Assembly (NCBI RefSeq): GCF_000718555.1 | Contig: NZ_JOAN01000002.1 | Location: 1-64,000 of the forward strand | DNA from: Micromonospora chokoriensis | GTDB lineage: Bacteria > Actinomycetota > Actinomycetes > Mycobacteriales > Micromonosporaceae | DNA length: 64,000 nt | Reading direction: 5' to 3' | Shown here: piece by piece, positions 61,272-64,000 of the stretch | Layout of the letters: every line of letters begins with the position of its first letter | Position numbering within the stretch: the first letter of the stretch is position 1 | Program-made: the position numbers and the translations under genes | Notes under the pieces: model-generated | What the model was told of the DNA's origin: nothing | What the model saw: only the letters and a program-made list of their open reading frames with translations | Database searches by the model: none

Positions 61272-64000
61272 GTGCCTGATTTTCAGGATTCGGATGATCT
61301 GGCGGAGTTCTTCAAGCTGTTTTATGGCGAGGAGCTTCCGGGATTGTGGCCGGAGAAGTTCGCTGCCCTGGGGCAGGCTTTGCATGAGGTCGCGGCTTCT
61401 CTGGATGACGCAGGGCTCGATTATCTCGATGCGATTAACACGATCCGATCTGGAGTGATGGGTCGGGCCGAGGAAGCGCTTGTCGAGTCGGCGGATGGTG
61501 TAGCGGACTCGTTGGAGAAGGCCCCGGAGTTCGTGGATCTGCTGGCCCGGATGATGACGCAGTTCGCGGCGATGTTTCAGTACGTGATTATCACGGTGTT
61601 GGCGATCACCGCGTTGTTGTTGTTCGAATTGATTCTCGCGTTGAAGTTGTTGTGGATCAATCCTGCGGCGTTGACGGAGTGGCTGGCCAAGGCGCCGACG
61701 TACCGGGCCGGTTTCCGTGCGCTGTTCACGCAGTTGGTGAAGCATGCGGGCATGACGGCGGCGTTCAATATTCTGTATGAGTTGTTGGTTGATGTGACGG
61801 CGCAGTTGGTGAACCGGGGTAAGGGGTATCAGCGGGGGTGGGATCACAAGAACACCGGTGACTCGGTGAAGTCGGGTGGGTTGGAGAGCCTGATCGGGCT
61901 TGGCTTCACTGGCGGGAAACGGCTTGGGAGTAAGTTGGGCCTCGGACCCAAGGGTGGCGCAAAGGGTACGCCGTCGCCGAGCAAGTCGCCGAGTACGGGT
62001 GTCAAGGCGCTGACCGCTGGTGGAGGGCTCGCGGGTAACGCGGGTGAGGAGCTCACGACCGAGGTGCTCGTCGGTCTGGCGATGACCGGCAACGTGGATA
62101 ACGCGATCCTCATGCCGACGGTGGTGTCGTCGGCGTTGCAGGGCACGACGTTCGGTGCGATCGGCGCCGGCAGGGACGCCCTCGGCGGCAGCGGTCGTGG
62201 TGCCGGGCGGGGCAGCGAGGAAGGCCCGAGAACCTCGAGCACAGGCGACGACCGGGCACCCGACACGATCGCGGACACCGACCCGGTCCCGGCGTACGAA
62301 CCGCCACCGACGTCCGGGCTTCCGCCGGCGAATGAGATGCCGCCGGAGCACACCGAGCATGACCCCCACCTCGGCGCGGGCCCTGGCCCAGCTGCTACCA
62401 GCACCGGAAGTGCTGGCACCGCCCTGCACGGCGCCACCACCTCAGGCGGATCGTCGGACACCCCGCCCACCCGCAATGCTGCCACCCCACCAGTCGCCGC
62501 CGCGGCCCCGACGTCACTCACCCCACAAGCGGGTGTGCCGGCCGGTACGCCTCCGACGTCGCTCAGCCCACAAGCGGGCATGGCGGCTGGTACGCCTCCG
62601 ACGTCACTCACCCCACAAGCGGGCATGGCGGCCGGCACGCCTCCGACGTCACTCACCCCACAAGCGGGCACGCCTCCGACGTCACTCACCCCACAACCCG
62701 GCCTGACAACCGGAACCGCCCCAACCTCACTCACCCCACAACCCGGCCTCACAACCGGAACCGCCCCGACCCCACTGACCCCACAACCCGGCCTCACAAC
62801 CGGAACCGCCCCAACCTCACTCACCCCACAACCCGGTGCGGTGACTGGTGGCTGGTCGAGCGCAAGGAAGTCTTCCTCGTCGCCGGTGCCGGCAGCTGTG
62901 GGCATGCCGCGGCGGCCTAAAGCGTTGTTCGATGCGGTGTCGGAGGCGACGAGCAGTTCTGGTAGGTCGACGGTCGCGCGTCAGCTGGACGGGGACTGGC
63001 GCAGTGGCTCTCTGGGCTATCTGGAGCGGCTGCGTCCGGGATCGGTAACCGCCGTCCAGACGCAGAAGAATAGGCTCGCACCGGTCGAGGTGGTCCTCGT
63101 TGAACGTCTCGAAGATGGCCGCTTCGTACAGATCACCAGAGCCCGGCGAGGCAGACCAGCCCGCACAGAATTCACCCTGACCGGTTGGCCCGGGCCCGGC
63201 CCGGCACCCGCGGTTTTCTCCACGACCTTCGTCGTCTTCACTGACACCGACGAACTGGGCCAACTGCCCTTCGGCGCGACAGATCCCACGCCGCCCGTGG
63301 TGGTGCCAGCCCTTAGCGCTACGACGACGTCAGCGCTAACAGCCACACCAGTACCCGGCCACCCCACCCAGGGCACCCCGCAGCAGCAGCGGGTGATCCC
63401 CCACGCCGGCCACGACACCACCGGCCGAGGCAATGCGCCCGGCACCCCGCCCAGTGCGTCGACAGGTCAGATCGGCACCACAAACCAGCCTGATCACCAT
63501 CCACAACACACCACCCCACAACAGACCGGTTCGCAGCAGACCGGTTCAGGACGGTCTGGTTCGTCGCGGCAGGCCGGTCCGCGGTGGGTCGACGCGACGA
63601 CGCGGAGCGACTTTGGGCATTTGCCGCACGCGCGAGGTCCACACCCACTTGATAGACATTCGTCGCTTTCCGGTATGCGGATCGGTCACGCCAAGGGTAG
63701 CGCGATGTTCGCAGCGAAGATTCACCGAAATCCGACGGACGCCGAGGTCAGCCGTGAGTATCCATGGCTGAAGAAGGTGAATCCTCGGTGGTCGAAGTCA
63801 GATGGCAAGAATCCTTACAGCACGAATTGTGTTCTTGCCGCAATTGAGACGGATATGGCACTGGAGGAGAGTGGTAGAGGTGGTAGGTATGAGGCGGGTG
63901 GCACGGAAAATGCGTTAACCTATGGCACTCTGGCCAATTATCAGCGCGTGCGCCTGGGGCTGGCGGATGACGTCGACGGGGTCAGCTACCGAGTCCAGGG
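61272..64000 (+). CDS. Polymorphic toxin, type VII-secretion style, papain-fold C-terminus (partial, runs off the window)
   Basis: Open without a stop from GTG 61272 to the end of the window (909 codons plus). AGGAG lies 10 bases upstream; GTG 61263 is in frame but too close to it. Residues 1-95 are helical (DFQDSDDLAEFFKLFYGEEL) like WXG-type export domains. Hydrophobic helices lie near 99-125 (VIITVLAITALLLFELILAL) and near 150-170; a Gly-rich region (AGNAGEELTTEVLVGLAMTG) follows. A Pro/Thr repeat linker lies at 414-526. A conserved middle block (FDAVSEATSSSGRSTVARQL) precedes a second linker. From about 836 the sequence YPWLKKVNPRW, then NPYSTNCVLAAIETDMALEE resembles the start of Tox-PL/papain-fold glutamine-deamidase toxins, whose catalytic Cys is the NC residue. 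His and Asp partners, and the immunity gene, would lie beyond 64000. Confidence 0.8.
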   Translation, partial: MPDFQDSDDLAEFFKLFYGEELPGLWPEKFAALGQALHEVAASLDDAGLDYLDAINTIRSGVMGRAEEALVESADGVADSLEKAPEFVDLLARMMTQFAAMFQYVIITVLAITALLLFELILALKLLWINPAALTEWLAKAPTYRAGFRALFTQLVKHAGMTAAFNILYELLVDVTAQLVNRGKGYQRGWDHKNTGDSVKSGGLESLIGLGFTGGKRLGSKLGLGPKGGAKGTPSPSKSPSTGVKALTAGGGLAGNAGEELTTEVLVGLAMTGNVDNAILMPTVVSSALQGTTFGAIGAGRDALGGSGRGAGRGSEEGPRTSSTGDDRAPDTIADTDPVPAYEPPPTSGLPPANEMPPEHTEHDPHLGAGPGPAATSTGSAGTALHGATTSGGSSDTPPTRNAATPPVAAAAPTSLTPQAGVPAGTPPTSLSPQAGMAAGTPPTSLTPQAGMAAGTPPTSLTPQAGTPPTSLTPQPGLTTGTAPTSLTPQPGLTTGTAPTPLTPQPGLTTGTAPTSLTPQPGAVTGGWSSARKSSSSPVPAAVGMPRRPKALFDAVSEATSSSGRSTVARQLDGDWRSGSLGYLERLRPGSVTAVQTQKNRLAPVEVVLVERLEDGRFVQITRARRGRPARTEFTLTGWPGPGPAPAVFSTTFVVFTDTDELGQLPFGATDPTPPVVVPALSATTTSALTATPVPGHPTQGTPQQQRVIPHAGHDTTGRGNAPGTPPSASTGQIGTTNQPDHHPQHTTPQQTGSQQTGSGRSGSSRQAGPRWVDATTRSDFGHLPHARGPHPLDRHSSLSGMRIGHAKGSAMFAAKIHRNPTDAEVSREYPWLKKVNPRWSKSDGKNPYSTNCVLAAIETDMALEESGRGGRYEAGGTENALTYGTLANYQRVRLGLADDVDGVSYRVQ
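62511..62850 (+). repeat. 45-bp coding tandem repeats in toxin linker
   Basis: Eight consecutive units of 11-15 residues of the form T-S-L-T-P-Q-[AP]-G-x-x-x-G-T-[AP]-P. The first four are the AGMAAGTPP type; the fourth is shortened by 12 bases. The last four are the PGLTTGTAP type, three of them nearly identical at the DNA level. They form a proline/threonine spacer between the export and toxin parts, and are prone to length change by recombination. Confidence 0.9.

Noticed and set aside
62511..62850. Regular repeats as a CRISPR array
   Set aside because: Units are contiguous without spacers, are in frame and code for a Pro/Thr linker.
61167..62905. Minus-strand frames (61167-62429 and 61844-62905)
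   Set aside because: They are mirror images of the toxin gene; their repeat-rich translation simply reflects the tandem repeats on the other strand.

Overview
The window comes from a high-GC actinomycete, most likely Micromonosporaceae (Micromonospora or a close relative). Genes are closely packed, most third codon positions are G or C, and many starts overlap the preceding stop (ATGA). The window also holds iniBAC-like genes, conservon-type genes, ESX-type polymorphic toxin sequence and actinomycete leader peptides. The genus is inferred from gene content only.

Layout. 161-5556: a VOC/pterin-dehydratase-like fusion, a 1308-residue secreted ThuA/sugar-dehydrogenase/PKD/discoidin protein, and a small DUF1540 cysteine protein. 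5625-17584: a cell-envelope stress locus. On the minus strand are iniB-, iniA- and iniC-like genes; divergent to them are an Hsp70-family protein, a large ATP-binding LuxR regulator (the position of IniR in mycobacteria), a nitrate-sensor-type histidine kinase, a roadblock protein, a DUF742 protein and a membrane-anchored CBM2-like protein. 17656-23550: a secreted glycerophosphodiesterase, a membrane protein, a TetR/acetoacetate-decarboxylase pair with two palindromic operators, a second glycerophosphodiesterase and a YccF protein. 23636-25869: a helR-type RNA polymerase recycling helicase behind a near-perfect rifamycin-associated element (RAE). 26056-30074: a serine-hydrolase lipoprotein and a NarL-type two-component system.

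30131-49376 looks like one sulfur-acquisition island. It contains a sulfite-oxidase-like enzyme, an eight-gene operon (peptide-type ABC importer plus four flavin-dependent LLM monooxygenases), a flavin reductase with a DUF1684 protein, a decayed monooxygenase remnant and a second peptide-type ABC importer. Three promoters carry the same 19-bp palindrome (YCCTA-N9-TAGGR). Two of the transcripts begin with short leader peptides of the actinomycete H/V-x-D-hydrophobic...C type. The likely logic is import of organosulfur compounds, oxygenolytic C-S cleavage with FMNH2 from the reductase, and oxidation of released sulfite, under a shared repressor plus translational attenuation. The regulator itself is not in the window.

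49506-60851: a Methyltransf_19-type methyltransferase, two secreted proteins, an AlkZ-like winged-helix protein, a secreted phosphodiester glycosidase and an 1820-residue single-chain acyl-CoA carboxylase. From 61272 an unterminated frame runs off the right edge. It encodes a type VII-secretion-style polymorphic toxin with membrane segments, a tandem-repeat Pro/Thr linker and the beginning of what looks like a papain-fold toxin domain.

No rRNA, tRNA, CRISPR array or intact insertion sequence was seen.
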